A stretch of DNA of 64,000 nucleotides from contig NC_135500.1 of the NCBI RefSeq assembly GCF_052857255.1, forward strand, positions 159,183,689 to 159,247,688, written 5' to 3'. The stretch is from Amblyomma americanum. Taxonomy: Eukaryota; Arthropoda; Arachnida; Ixodida; Ixodidae. The notes under the pieces are model-generated. The model saw nothing but the letters and a program-made list of their open reading frames with translations. It searched no databases and was not told the origin of the DNA. Shown here in pieces: positions 1 through 10,541 of this stretch (its first letter is position 1; every line of letters begins with the position of its first letter). Made by a program: the position numbers and the translations under genes.

Positions 1-1447
1 CGCCGTCAACACATTGGCCGTGCCTACGATTGGATTCCAACCCTTCCCACCTGTGGTTGCTGTCTTCAAGAGATGAATTGAAAATGAAATAGAACGCAGC
101 CGAATACGACCCCAGCACACTCCTCTCTAGTTCTAAAGGGTGTGCTCTGCCTTTTAAGTTGGGGGTCTTGTTCCTTCCTCTTCTTCGCTGCGAAGTTCAC
201 CATCGGTGAAGTAGTGCCTTACTTCAGGCCGTCGTAACAATTGTTTCAAAATGCTAAGTGTGCTTCTGTGGTTTCAAGGGGAGTGTGCCAGAAATTAAAA
301 AAAATTCCTGGAATACCTTTCGATTGTGCGAGAAAATTGTTACAAATAAGTGTACGGTAGAGGTGTGAAAGCCTTAGCATAGAGCTGAGCAAACTATATC
401 ACAAAAGGGACGGCACAGGACAAGCGCACCGACGTTGCTCTTGCCGTCCTGTGCCGTACCTTCTGTAATACAGCTTGCGCAGCTTTATGCTAAAATATAC
501 GGCGCACTAGCCGCTTTAAATCCTTGATAAGTTTTAACGCATTAGCCTCACAGATAACGAGCGGGAATCCAGGCGCAGTGTTAACCACTCGTGGACCAAC
601 ACAAACTACATGTAACTAACGGTTGTTAGCGCTTCCGACAATAAACGATAGCAACCTTCAAAGCGTTGTTTTTGAGTGAATGGGACATGTACTATATCGG
701 TCGGAAAAGTATATGGACCAGAGCTTCGGCGGCCGGAACAGATGCAGGGCCGCACCGCGAGGCTGCTTTCAGTCTCCGCTGACTCGCGGCCAGAGGGCTC
801 CGAGAGAAAACAAACCCTTAAATTTTAATTTGCGGGGTAGTGGGTGGCACGGAGGGAGGAGGTGATAAAAATCCACAATATGAAACAAAACGAGGCTTCG
901 TTTCTTCACAGTGCCGGGGTTTAATGCGGAGAGGCAAACACTTGCTCTGATACACTGCGACAGCGCCATGTGCTCGACTACTCGCCATGCGCGCTCATAT
1001 TTGACGCGGCCCTCAGCAGGAGAGCAGCGTAGGCCTTGCCAGAAATTAATCTAGAAGGACACCCACCTGCGTGAGAGGCAAAATGCCTCGTCACTAGAAC
1101 CGCTCTGGCCATGAGCGAGCGGCGCTAGGCAGCAGCGCCGTGGTCCATTTATTTGAAAGCCGGTAGTGCATCTGCAAAATGATTGCATACAGAGCGGCTT
1201 ACCAGTCGAACTCATTAAATCAATAGGACACCAAGAATTCGACACATAATCAACAATTCATGAACGTCGGTCGGCATTACAAACGTTACCACCACATACT
1301 ATGTGGCAGTGCCTGGGGGTTCTGAACGTGGTGGCATGAAAAAAGAAAAAGAAAGAAGACGAACTGTCCCTGCTAAGGTGGCTGCACATCGCTCCAGTGA
1401 AAAATCTCGTCATCCGTATAAATACGTTTTTATATCAAGAGAACTAA
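1..1447. other. Unannotated flank upstream of the first retrotransposon
   Basis: I see no gene here. All open frames are short and none shows a recognisable motif. The interval holds a short hairpin at 410-457 (listed separately). About 720-1180 is visibly richer in G, C and CpG than the AT-rich DNA around it, but no exon could be defined there. The 5' end of the retrotransposon that follows is not sharply visible, so some of 1280-1447 may belong to its untranslated leader. Confidence 0.4.
410..457. repeat. Short inverted repeat (hairpin)
   Basis: The 12-mer acggcacaggac at 410-421 has its exact reverse complement at 446-457. The 24 bases between them form the loop, part of which can extend the stem with a small bulge. 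This is seen directly. Its role is unknown; it may be a fragment of a dispersed repeat. Confidence 0.6.
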
Positions 1448-2723
1448 CTTCGCTCCATCTCAGCTCCGGGAGCGTCGGTCCCTGCTCCCAGTCCATCAGC
1501 GGCAGCGCACATCCTGCCTTCTCCAAATGCACCTCAGCCCGTGAGCGATCTGCCCTCTGGGCGGAACTCGGCAATGGCTGCCCAGCCTCCACTGCTGGAT
1601 GGGGCTTCAACCGTACAGCGTGAGGAGGAGAGCTCTCCAATGGACCAGTCTTCAGCACCTCCATCCGTGCCACCGGTTTTCCGCAGTTCTCAAAAGCGCC
1701 CATCAGGGGACACGGCACAGGATTCGTCTTCTGCTAACTGCAGCTCACAAGGCAAGCGTTCCTGCCCAGCGTATGCCAACCAGGTGGCTATGCCGACATC
1801 GGGATCGATATCGTATAAAGTGGCCATTACAGCTCTGGCAGCCAAACGCCTGACAAACATTTCGAACAGGATTCTTCAGGCGAACCTGGACGAGTGTCTT
1901 GGGACCAAAGGTCTTTTTGGCTTCACGTCTAGAACGAAATCTAATACCATCGCTGTGTGGTTCCCGACTTTGGCTGCTGTCGAGCGTCTGCAAACGCAAG
2001 TGCATATCGATTACGAGCGAGATATCGGCGCCGGTCCAGGTGTACCTAATAGAAGGTTCGGACCTACAACGCTGTGTTGTTTACAACGTCGACGTTGCCG
2101 AAGACCAGACTGCCCTCCAGCGTGAGCTGTACTGTCCAACCCACCGTGTCATCCAAGCGCGGTATATGGGAAAGGGGCGCTCGTGCATCGCCACACTACA
2201 GGGCCCACCAACTCTCCCAGAACGACTTTACCACTATGGCTGCATTGAGCTGGCTTGCCCGTTCAAACCGAGTGCTGTATACTGCTACAGCTGTGTCAGA
2301 CCTGGCCACATGCGCCGATCATGCCCTTTTGCAACGCAAGATGAGGTTTGCCCACACGGCACACCGTCTTACAGGTGCGGACTTTGCAAGACTGACGACC
2401 CCGAGATCACCTCTCTAACTTGCCCAACAATACAGAAAGCAACTGAGAAGGTTCGGCGTGGGATCCGTAAGCAAGTGCCTCCGAATGAAAACAGAGCCCC
2501 GATACAGACATCCAACAGATTTGTGGCTCTTCAGTTTGATGAGGACGACTGGCCGGAGCTTTCTGAGCCCAATCCACCTGCAGCCCCTGCCCAACCGTCC
2601 TACAGTGATAAAGTGCGCAAGGATCGCTGTTGTCTTCAAGCTACACAAAAGCACAGCATACTGGAACCTCTGCGTGAGGACATGGCAGCAGTTGACGACC
2701 CAATTGCACGCCTTTTAGCCTAA
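1448..2723 (+). pseudogene. Gag-like ORF1 of the I-like element, frameshifted
   Basis: ORF1 proteins of LINEs bind their RNA and form the ribonucleoprotein used in retrotransposition. Two overlapping frames make up this one. The first, 1448 to about 2015, is rich in Ser, Pro and Gln and is open from a stop at 1445-1447; its first ATG is at 1572. The second runs from about 2015 to the stop near 2720. The switch of frame near 2010-2030 means at least one indel. The second part carries a clear CCHC zinc knuckle, CYSCVRPGHMRRSC (C-x2-C-x4-H-x4-C), near 2281-2325. A further Cys-rich segment (CPHG..RCGLC) follows within about 25 residues. After the stop, 2724-2967 contains only a short open frame and looks like the linker to ORF2. 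Confidence 0.75.
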
Positions 2724-2967
2724 GTCGCTAAGCTACGGCAACGCCGTGAACTGCTTGCTCGGTAGACAACCAGCGGAATCCCACTCCACGCTAGTCAATG
2801 TTGCAGCGCCTTCTACTACGTCCAGCCCTCATGCGTTTTTCGCAGACTCTACCAGGTCTTCTGAAGCACTGCAGGATAACTCAGAAATATTCCTGCTCCG
2901 ATATATGGTAAACCAGTTATCTAACCTGAAATCAGTTCTATTACAACGCTTGGAAGCCTAATCGAAA

Positions 2968-3964
2968 ATGGCGAGTACACGTTGTTGTGGTGTGCTCCAA
3001 TGGAACTGCAGAGGTCTCTCCGCAAAGCTGGGAGAGCTCAAATCTCGAATTCGCATGAACAATCTCTAGGTGTGGGACCTGCTACTGCACCAGACCAATG
3101 CCTTGCCATCCATTCCGGGCTTTAATGGATACATGTCTCCTTCAATGAACGACCGCCGTGTGCACACTGCTGCCCCTCCGGGAAAGGCGGTGGAGTACGT
3201 TGATGCGCGTTTTCCTCTAGTTCGCCTCTGTCTAGAAAACTGGCGCACCTCATATCAAAGGTAGTCGCCGTGGATGTGAAGCTTCCCAAGGCAACTGTTG
3301 GGGTCGTGTCATACTATGTAAGACCCGCCGGTGGAGCTTTCCCCAGCATTAATCTGGGGTGGTTATTAACTCTACGACGACAGCACCCAGGGCGGCCTCT
3401 TTTAGTCGGTGGTGACTTTAACGCCTCTCATCCGGACGGGGGGTACTCCACTTCAAGCTCCCGTGGTAGGCGTGTGCGGGACGCATTCGTGGATGCGCTG
3501 TTTTCCTCAATCATCCAGATTTAGCAACGCGGACTGTGCGCCATGCTCGCAGTGAGACATATGCTCCTGACGTTACGTGGTGGTCAGGACTCGGGACTCC
3601 ATCGTGGCACCTGGAGCCAGACTGCTGGGGTAGTTACCACTATCCTATCATCATCGGTCTTCATCCATCAAGGGCCCGCCGATTACGCCGTACGTGTTCT
3701 GTGGTCAATTGGGACAAGTTTCGCACCCCCGTCGAAGATCTCTCTCTGCAATCATCTACACTACTTGTCGACTGCATACAAACTGCACTGAATAAGGATA
3801 CTGTTGTCACCTGGACGCACGTGAATCGCCCAGCGCCGGATGTGGGTCTGCTTAACCTGTGGGCTGCTCACCGACAAGCGGAGATGGCAGTGTCCCGAGA
3901 AACCGACTTCTGCGCAAACACGGACAAGGCTGAATTACCCTACTGCCAAGGCCCGCAGTTATGA
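2968..3964 (+). pseudogene. ORF2 endonuclease domain of the I-like element, inactivated
   Basis: The exonuclease-endonuclease-phosphatase domain nicks target DNA to start target-primed reverse transcription. The ATG at 2968 is followed by VLQWNCRGLS, the usual start of this domain with its Asn. A TAG at 3067-3069 interrupts the frame, which then continues with LLLHQTNALPSIPGF. In the family this motif reads LLLQET, so the catalytic Glu is replaced. After a shift, GGDFNASHPDGG (about 3408-3445) keeps the GDxN motif. After a further shift, WGSYHYPI near 3628 replaces the family SDH, losing the catalytic Asp. The rest, to 3964, is the variable linker before the RT. Stops, frameshifts and two lost catalytic residues all argue against activity. 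Confidence 0.75.
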
Positions 3965-4239
3965 ACGCGATCTCTCGCGACGGCAGTGACATGCGTGGTG
4001 TGAACAGTTCTCGACAAAGTCATCGAATGCTGCTCTCTGGCGAACGTTTCGTGCATTGGAACATGGTTCCCGTCGTCCTGACGCAGCGGCCGCAGCATGC
4101 TTCGTAGCCAACTTAGCTCCGGATGATTTCGCCAGAGAGGCAGAGCGGAAGTTTTTCCTCAAGTATGATGTGTTGCCTCCAAAGGTCATAGGAGCCCCCT
4201 TGGCTGCGATTCCATCATATGTCCATCAGCTCTAATCTA

Positions 4240-5143
4240 CTGCCGACGCCGATGGAATTGCAAGCCCATTTTCAATGCCCGAGTTACTTGCAGCAATAGA
4301 CGAGGCCCGTCGGAAAACTGCGTCAGGTCCGGACTCCATTACGCATGAGTTTTACAAGAACTTAAGTTTCGCTGTACTGCCTCAACTCCTCGCCACCATT
4401 AACAAGGCATGGATAGAAGGCGTCGTACCAGAAACATGGAATTCGGGTATTGTGATCCCCATACCAAAGCCGGGGAAGCCGCCTACAGACCTCAGAAATT
4501 TCCGACCTATATCGCTTACGCCAACATTATGCAAGCTTACCGAAAAAATCATTGCCACAAGACTGTCGTGGTGGCTTGAGCACCATGGTTTCTACCATCC
4601 CGCCCAAATTGGCTTTCGTACGTCCATATGTACAGAAGATGGACTGGCTGTCTTGGCGTCAGCAGTTCTGGCCTCAACTCGCAGGCACAATGTACGCACT
4701 GTACGCGCCATGGACGTTGAAAAGGCGTACGATAATATCAGTCATGCTGCCATCCTGGAATCGCTTGACATGCTGCATTTCTAGGTTAGAGTGCGCAATT
4801 TTGTTAAATCCTTTCTTGAAGGCCGACACTTTGCCATACGCCTCAGTGGCGAGGCGTCAGATCATTTGTGCCTCTTCGCGGCGTTCCCCAGGGATCGGTG
4901 TTATCGCAAACATTATTTAATATTGCTTTTATCCCCCTTGCTTGGCGCTTACATGAGGTCTCTGAGGTTAAGTTTTTATTTTATACTGATGACGTAACGG
5001 TGTGGAGCCCCACTCACAACGACCTGATGACTCAAGCAGCAGGCCTACAATCAGCCATAGATATTACGTCGACTTTTGCTTTTTCATTTTGTCTACAGCT
5101 TTCAGTGAGCAAAACCACGCTCGTGTCAATAGCCAACCGCTAG
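4240..5143 (+). pseudogene. Reverse transcriptase domain of the I-like element, frameshifted
   Basis: The RT copies element RNA into the nicked chromosome. Residues read from 4275 match the core RT blocks: KTASGPDSITHEF; then VIPIPKPGKPPTDLRNFRPISL; then the palm motif AMDVEKAYDNIS near 4710-4745, which holds the first catalytic Asp. The frame stops at about 4784. In other frames come RNFVKSFLEG, then PLRGVPQGSVLS (motif B, near 4870-4900) and FYTDDVTVW, whose DD pair at 4988-4993 is intact. So the catalytic aspartates survive but cannot be made in one polypeptide. Classification rests on motifs read by eye; the I, R1 and Jockey groups are related. Confidence 0.85.
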
Positions 5144-5224
5144 AGACGCAGTAAACTGGCTGCAACACCAATTCGTCTCCATCTATCCGGAACTCCAATT
5201 AATGAAAGTTCGACCATAAAAATC

Positions 5225-6667
5225 TTGGGCTTCACAATACACGAGTCAGGAACAGGTACTGCTTGGCTTTCTTGGGCTAAAAAGCAACCGATTCAGGCGT
5301 TGGGCCTGATTAGACGCATTGCTCCTAAAACAGGCGGAGCCCGCTCTCATGTCGCTCGACAGTTGGCGCAGGCGGTTGTGCAACCGCAACTCGTTTACCA
5401 AGCCCAATTCCAGCATTTGACGAGGGCTCAATGGGATCGTCTAGAAGCTGTTAATCGAAAGGCAATGAGGGTCATCACTTGCCTTCCCCGCATTACCCTT
5501 ATCGTGGCGCTACAAGAACGTGCGCAGCTGAATACACTAGATGAGCTGGTGCAGCAACGACGCGATGCTCGCCACCTAAAGTCAAGCGTTGCACACACAA
5601 CGTGTGCACTCAGGGCATATGCTTCATCGCACTCCATTCCACAGCCGCCCCCGCCAGTTCTTCCTTCCTGGCGTTTTGTGCAGCTAAGCGGCAACAAGGC
5701 AACTGATCTACGTCGGCCATCATCTACCCGCGCGACATCGTCGTTTCGCGACCAAATTACTAATCAAGACGCCAATGTGCCGCGTGGCTCCATCGTTATG
5801 TACGTTGACGCAAGCATCCAGGCCTGAAAAACAACAACGGCAGTTTACTGTCCTTGCAAGCCTTCCCTGAACAAAACGTCAAGATTTCGCCTCTCAGAAC
5901 CTCCTTCCTCCTTCTGTGCGGAGATGCTTGCGGTTTAAGAGGCACTCTGCTCCGTAGCCGCCGTTCCCATGCTAACCACGGCCCGCTTTGTCATTCGCAC
6001 CGACGCCCTTCTCGTCACACGCCTACTACGACGAATCTGTCGCATCCCAGAAATCTGCCAAGACATCCATCATCTAGCGGCACGCATCCCGCAGCAAATC
6101 CGTATTGAATGGGTCCCGCGTGATCTCCTGAGCGCACAAAGCCGCGAAGATTCTGCGACCCGCCTTTCGACCCTAACCTCGTCTTTGCCTCGAGTCCTCA
6201 CTCTGGATGACACCGCCCTCCTTTTAACAAGAAAGGAACACCTCCGGCGCCGCACACGTGCTCTAATCCCTCCGTGTGCGGTAACCCTCCCCTGTGGTCT
6301 TACCCGTGCAGAGGAGGTTGCGCTTCGGAGGATACGGGTCGGGGTTGCCCTAATTCCAGCTGTGACACGCAAGTGTACGCATTTCAAAAATTTATATCCG
6401 CGCCCCGGGTGTGCAGTCTGCAAGAACATAGACTGTGAGGCGGATATCCACCACCTGTTGTGGGACTTCCCGGCGCTCAAGCCGACGAGAATTCGGCACC
6501 TGGCGACAGTGGGACTCTCACCGAACAATCCGGATTCCTATATTGCTGGGACGCAGGGTGCATATCATCGTTCACTTCTTGATTTTGTCAAATCAGCCAA
6601 CCTTTTTTATTTCTTTAAGCATCTTAGTCATCTCTCAGTTCATAGTTTTTATGCCGTGAGGCAATAA
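5225..6667 (+). pseudogene. Thumb, RNase H and Cys/His tail of the I-like element
   Basis: The frame 5225-5827 encodes the region after the RT palm and ends in VMYVDASIQA followed by a stop. YVDAS resembles the first Asp block of RNase H. Across stops and shifts, CAEMLAV supplies the Glu block, VIRTDALLVTRLLRR the second Asp block, and IEWVPRD the WVP block found near the last catalytic Asp of these domains. The last frame, 5969-6667, ends with CAVCKNIDCEADIHHLLWDF, the Cys/His signature common at LINE C-termini. RNase H removes the RNA template during second-strand synthesis. The presence of this domain is my main reason for the I-group call. The TGA at about 5824 and a second stop within the Glu block make it non-functional. 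Confidence 0.65.
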
Positions 6668-6706
6668 ACATCGCTTCAAAAAAAAGAAAAACGAAATAAA
6701 ATATCA

Positions 6707-9700
6707 TGATTGCTTTCCAGGCCTCAGAAGTACCTCTTATCTCTGGTAGAAAGGAAGGAGAAGCCCGTTATTAGTCTTTTAGGCAAAACAGCCACGGTTC
6801 AGGTATGCAATAAACTTCTGAGATATACGTGTTGCAATTAGGAGCGGAAGAGAAGACTAGCAGCAACAAGTGGCCGCTGTGGTCCCAGGTGAAATGGCTT
6901 CCCTCCTGCCTCAAGCTCTCAGTTTTCGTGGCGTTTAAGATTCAAGATCCCATCCATCAACTGAGTATACCTGCTTCAAGGACGTGTTTTGCGCACCGGC
7001 ATCGTTAGTGCTCAGTCTTTCTATCGGAGCCATTTCGTTCCTGTAGCCTGCTGTGCAATGTTGCTACCCTGCGCAACGCCCATAGTTAAATGGAGTGCTC
7101 TATGTTGTACATACATCTATTCTTTCCCTCCTTATAGATAGGTCATCGCCCAATAAATATTGAGAGGCATAGAAATAGGCAATAGGTCGGCGCCAAGAAA
7201 ATATTTGGGGTTCATTTACCTAGCCAATGCAAAAAGAGTGCATTATGCAATATTGTCTTTACTGTGAACAAGATTTGGTCACTTTTTAATTTTTGTGCGT
7301 TGCATGCGATGTATTTCTTCTCTTGTGTATGTTTAGAAGTTAGAATTTTCGGCCTAAACCGGAAAACACAAATAAAAGCACACCTAGTTCTTTTTTTGAA
7401 ATTAAGTATTAACCGAAAAAGGTCAGTATTTCTTGGATGCACGTCACGTCTAAGTGGTTATTCAGTGCCAGTTACAGTAGGTCGCAGCTGAAAATTAAGA
7501 ACGTGCAGGTACAAGGAAAGCCCTGGTACGAAGATATCTTAGCAATTTAGTACACTGACTGTGAGTTATAACTTAGTAATACGCGAACTCCTACATACCT
7601 TTGCAGATAGGAAGGCTCGACCCCTTAGCTAAGCGCCACTGGCTGCCGTAGTGAATGCGTCTGCTCAGACATATCACCAACTTGGCGCCGTCGCTAAGAT
7701 AATTAGGTTTTTTCAATGCATGTCAGGGCATTGGAAACTTTTGGAACCGTGACAACCAACCATCAATGCGAAAGCATGCGTAAACGGCGCGCGCGTTCTG
7801 GCTTAGGGTGCAGAGGGTGGACATCCAAAATAAAGTTCAATGATCGAGCCGTGAGAAAAAAAAACTTTAAAAACATAAAAACAAGTTTTTTTTTCTCATG
7901 GCCTGATTTTTTAACTTCATCTTTGCTTTTGGTGATGACTGCAATTTTTTCTTCTGCAAAGACATCTTAGGATGGCCATTTATGTGGCGCATAATGCTAC
8001 ATGAGCGGTTAGTATAAAAACAATGCGAATAAAAACAGCACAGGGAGACCATATATTTCACTGATAAAAACCGAGAATTCTTGTATAGAAAATAATATTC
8101 GCCGAAAAAAACCGAAAGTGGTGTTCTGAAATAAGCACTAAAGAAAAGTCCGCAAACTTTTTGTAAAAAAATTGGCAGTGACTTATATCGGCTATGCCAG
8201 GATATACGTAGAGAAAGCTAAGGCATGGCTTGGTTATCCTTGGTTAATCTTGATTGCAAATCAAGGTTAGTCTGGTTGTCTGGCTATTTGTCCCGTGGTT
8301 CGTCACCCGGTTGATGACGTGACCAGTCACGTGGTGATCAGTCATGCGAGCACGGCGAAATTGCGAGTACGTGGCCAATGTGGCTTTCGCTATAATAAAA
8401 ACTGAAAAGTCCAACCCTTATGAATGCTCTTGTGTTCGTGTGTCCTCTCTTCAGCTGCAATCATCGTATTTAGGTGAACTGGATCCGAACCTAGTCCTCC
8501 GATATGAATTCGCTCAACTTTGTATATTAGAAGATGTGCCCTCAAATGACAGTAAATTGAGAATTGAAATTGAATACGGACTTTTATTTGCCAACCGGAC
8601 GCTCATTAATCCAAAATGAGAAGGCAGAGATAAAGATGGGTCCATAATTGTGCATTTGCGGTGGACATGTAAGAAAACAATGGTACCTTCTTATAAAGAT
8701 GTTTTTTTAGGCTTTATTTTCCTTTCCCGGAAAACGTAAGCCCTTTTAAACTACTGCACCACTCACTATTGAATGGTCTATCAGGTTACAGCTTCTTCAT
8801 TATCACAGTTAAACAAAGTATTATGTAGAGCAAACCTGACAGCCATATTTCACGAATTTTCTTAGATGAGGAACAAAACATTAGTGCACCTTCTCTATTG
8901 ATTCTTTATTCTGGCCAGGTGAAATGCGATTTTCAAGGCAGGTGAATTAACGCTGCTTAAAGTGACCCACTCTGTCAGACCTTACAGAGTTCTATGAATG
9001 CAAGGTAATATGAAGCAGAGCTGAATGAGGAGTCGGAGATAGGCTATATTTGTACTATTTGTTTCAAACCACTCAGTTTAGTAAACACGATTCGAAGCTA
9101 AAGAGATACAAAGCTACAGGAATGGAGAACCCTTATTAAAGTGACTTTTGTTCAATCGGCGGTATTGGCAAGAGAAAATGAAGCATCTGTGTTTTCTTCT
9201 CCAGAGAAAAGTAATGACTGCTACTAAATATTGAAAGCAGATAGTTTGAAACGGTTTTTAACTTCCTTTATGAAGCTATATCTCTGCATGAAACTCTACC
9301 GTGTAAATGTACAGCAATGCCCTATGCTACTAAAGCATGGTGAAAAACTGAAAGGTTTATTTGACAGACAGCTTAAATTACTCTAATCTGAAGGGTTTTA
9401 AACAATGGGTATAAGTTAAGATAAAAGCAGATGTTTCAGAGCGCCACACGTGGTGAGCTAACGCAGTTGCGAGGTTAGTTTTTGTTAGGAGAGCCTTATC
9501 AGACACCTCTGCACATTTGCAGGCTAACGCCCTTCTCTGTGCACGTGGAGAGGCTTGCCAAATCACTTATGAAACAAAAATAAATACTATAAATACAATA
9601 TAATACTATAAAAATGATACCATTTCTCCATCTGAATAATAATATTGCTGTCCTCTAAGTATTAAAAAAATAGTAGTTCCAGACAAATAGATAAAAATGA

Positions 9701-10240
9701 CGCAAAAGCAAAAATGTGCGTAGTTTAATCTGATAAGCTTGGAATAAGCCTTACATTATGGTTAACTATACATGCCGAAGTTTGAGGCTCCAGGTTCGTT
9801 AACAAGTGCTGTTTTTCTACAGGTGTAGGGAAAATTTTTTTTTCAGGATAAAAGGCCGCTAAAATATCTTAGTCGTTGATTTAGCCTTCACTGCTTCTGC
9901 AGCTCCAGAAAGGAGAATGCATCACACTTTGCTGCAATTCTTCACATTTAATTTTTTTCTTGAAGGCACCCGTTGCCCTAGGTTGCAAGTATTTACTGTT
10001 TATGCATATATATGAATTTGATTATGAACCTATTACATACGCATTATTCATCCACGTTCTCTGCTTTAGATCTTCCTACAAATTTAGGTCAATGAAAGGT
10101 TAAACACGAGCGGCGCCAGTATTTTCTGGTACCGGTAATTTATTTCTTATTTCTCATCATTTATTTTTACCTACTCTTACTTAAGGCTCTGCAACTCGTT
10201 TTTTCATTTCGCTGGCACCCTTGGCTTTCCCACTCCTCGC
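6707..10240. other. AT-rich DNA without a supportable gene
   Basis: Open frames here are short and unconserved. A 91-codon frame at 8344-8619 has no recognisable motif. The segment 8221-8400 is the most structured part: it holds a local hairpin (aatcttgat and atcaaggtt around a short loop) and several CACGTG-like or TGACGTG-like words. Its end, tgtggctttcgcta at 8379-8392, recurs at 62678-62691 and suggests a fragment of a dispersed repeat. I see nothing else of note. Confidence 0.4.
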
Positions 10241-10258
10241 CCCCCCCCCCCCCCCCCC
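10241..10258. repeat. Poly-C tract
   Basis: An uninterrupted run of about 18 C residues, followed within a few bases by a run of T. It lies about 45 bp upstream of the tRNA-like head of a SINE. Homopolymer C of this length is unusual in such AT-rich DNA and is prone to length error in sequencing. Confidence 0.7.
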
Positions 10259-10302
10259 ATGTTTTTTTTGTTCCTTCGCTCTCGACCTACCATAAGCTTG
10301 CC

Positions 10303-10541
10303 GTCCCGGTCAGATCACTTGATAGAGCGACTGCTCCGGTGAAGCGGTGGTCCCGGGTTCGAACCCCGTACCAGGACAAATTTTTATTTAACTCGAAGTT
10401 TCTGAGAAAGATGTTAGCTTTCCTTTGTAGCCGAACGGCTGTGCTTGGGTGGATTTCAATGAATAATTACTCCCTTACTAGAAATTTACTCCACCGGGGG
10501 GTTTCCCCTAAGCATTTGACAAACCCTTCTTTCTTTCTTTG
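10303..10541 (+). mobile_element. tRNA-derived SINE
   Basis: Positions 10303-10377 fold as a tRNA-like cloverleaf: ends gtcccgg and ccaggac pair with one mismatch, ctgct and agcgg make an anticodon stem around a 7-base loop, and the T-arm contains ggttcgaac, a near-perfect RNA polymerase III B box. The loop reads GGT at anticodon positions, but position 33 is C, not the near-invariant U, and the D stem is poor. This fits a SINE head, not a working tRNA. A non-tRNA body follows, ending in a (CTTT)n-like tail at about 10526-10541. The 3' limit is inferred from that tail. Confidence 0.6.

Larger units (their letters stand above)
1448..6706 (+). mobile_element. Broken I-clade-like non-LTR retrotransposon, near full length
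   Basis: The parts lie in the order expected of a LINE with RNase H: a gag-like ORF1 with zinc knuckle (1448-2723), an ORF2 starting at the ATG at 2968 with an apurinic-type endonuclease, a reverse transcriptase with an FYTDDV box, RNase H-like blocks and a Cys/His tail ending near 6667. An AATAAA at 6663-6668 and an A-rich tail to about 6706 mark the 3' end. RNase H downstream of the RT is typical of the I group. The coding frame changes at least six times and contains several in-frame stops, so the copy is dead. The 5' boundary is uncertain, and no target-site duplication could be picked out by eye. Confidence 0.85.

Noticed and set aside
8344..8619. 91-codon + strand frame
   Set aside because: No motif; its start lies within a probable repeat fragment.
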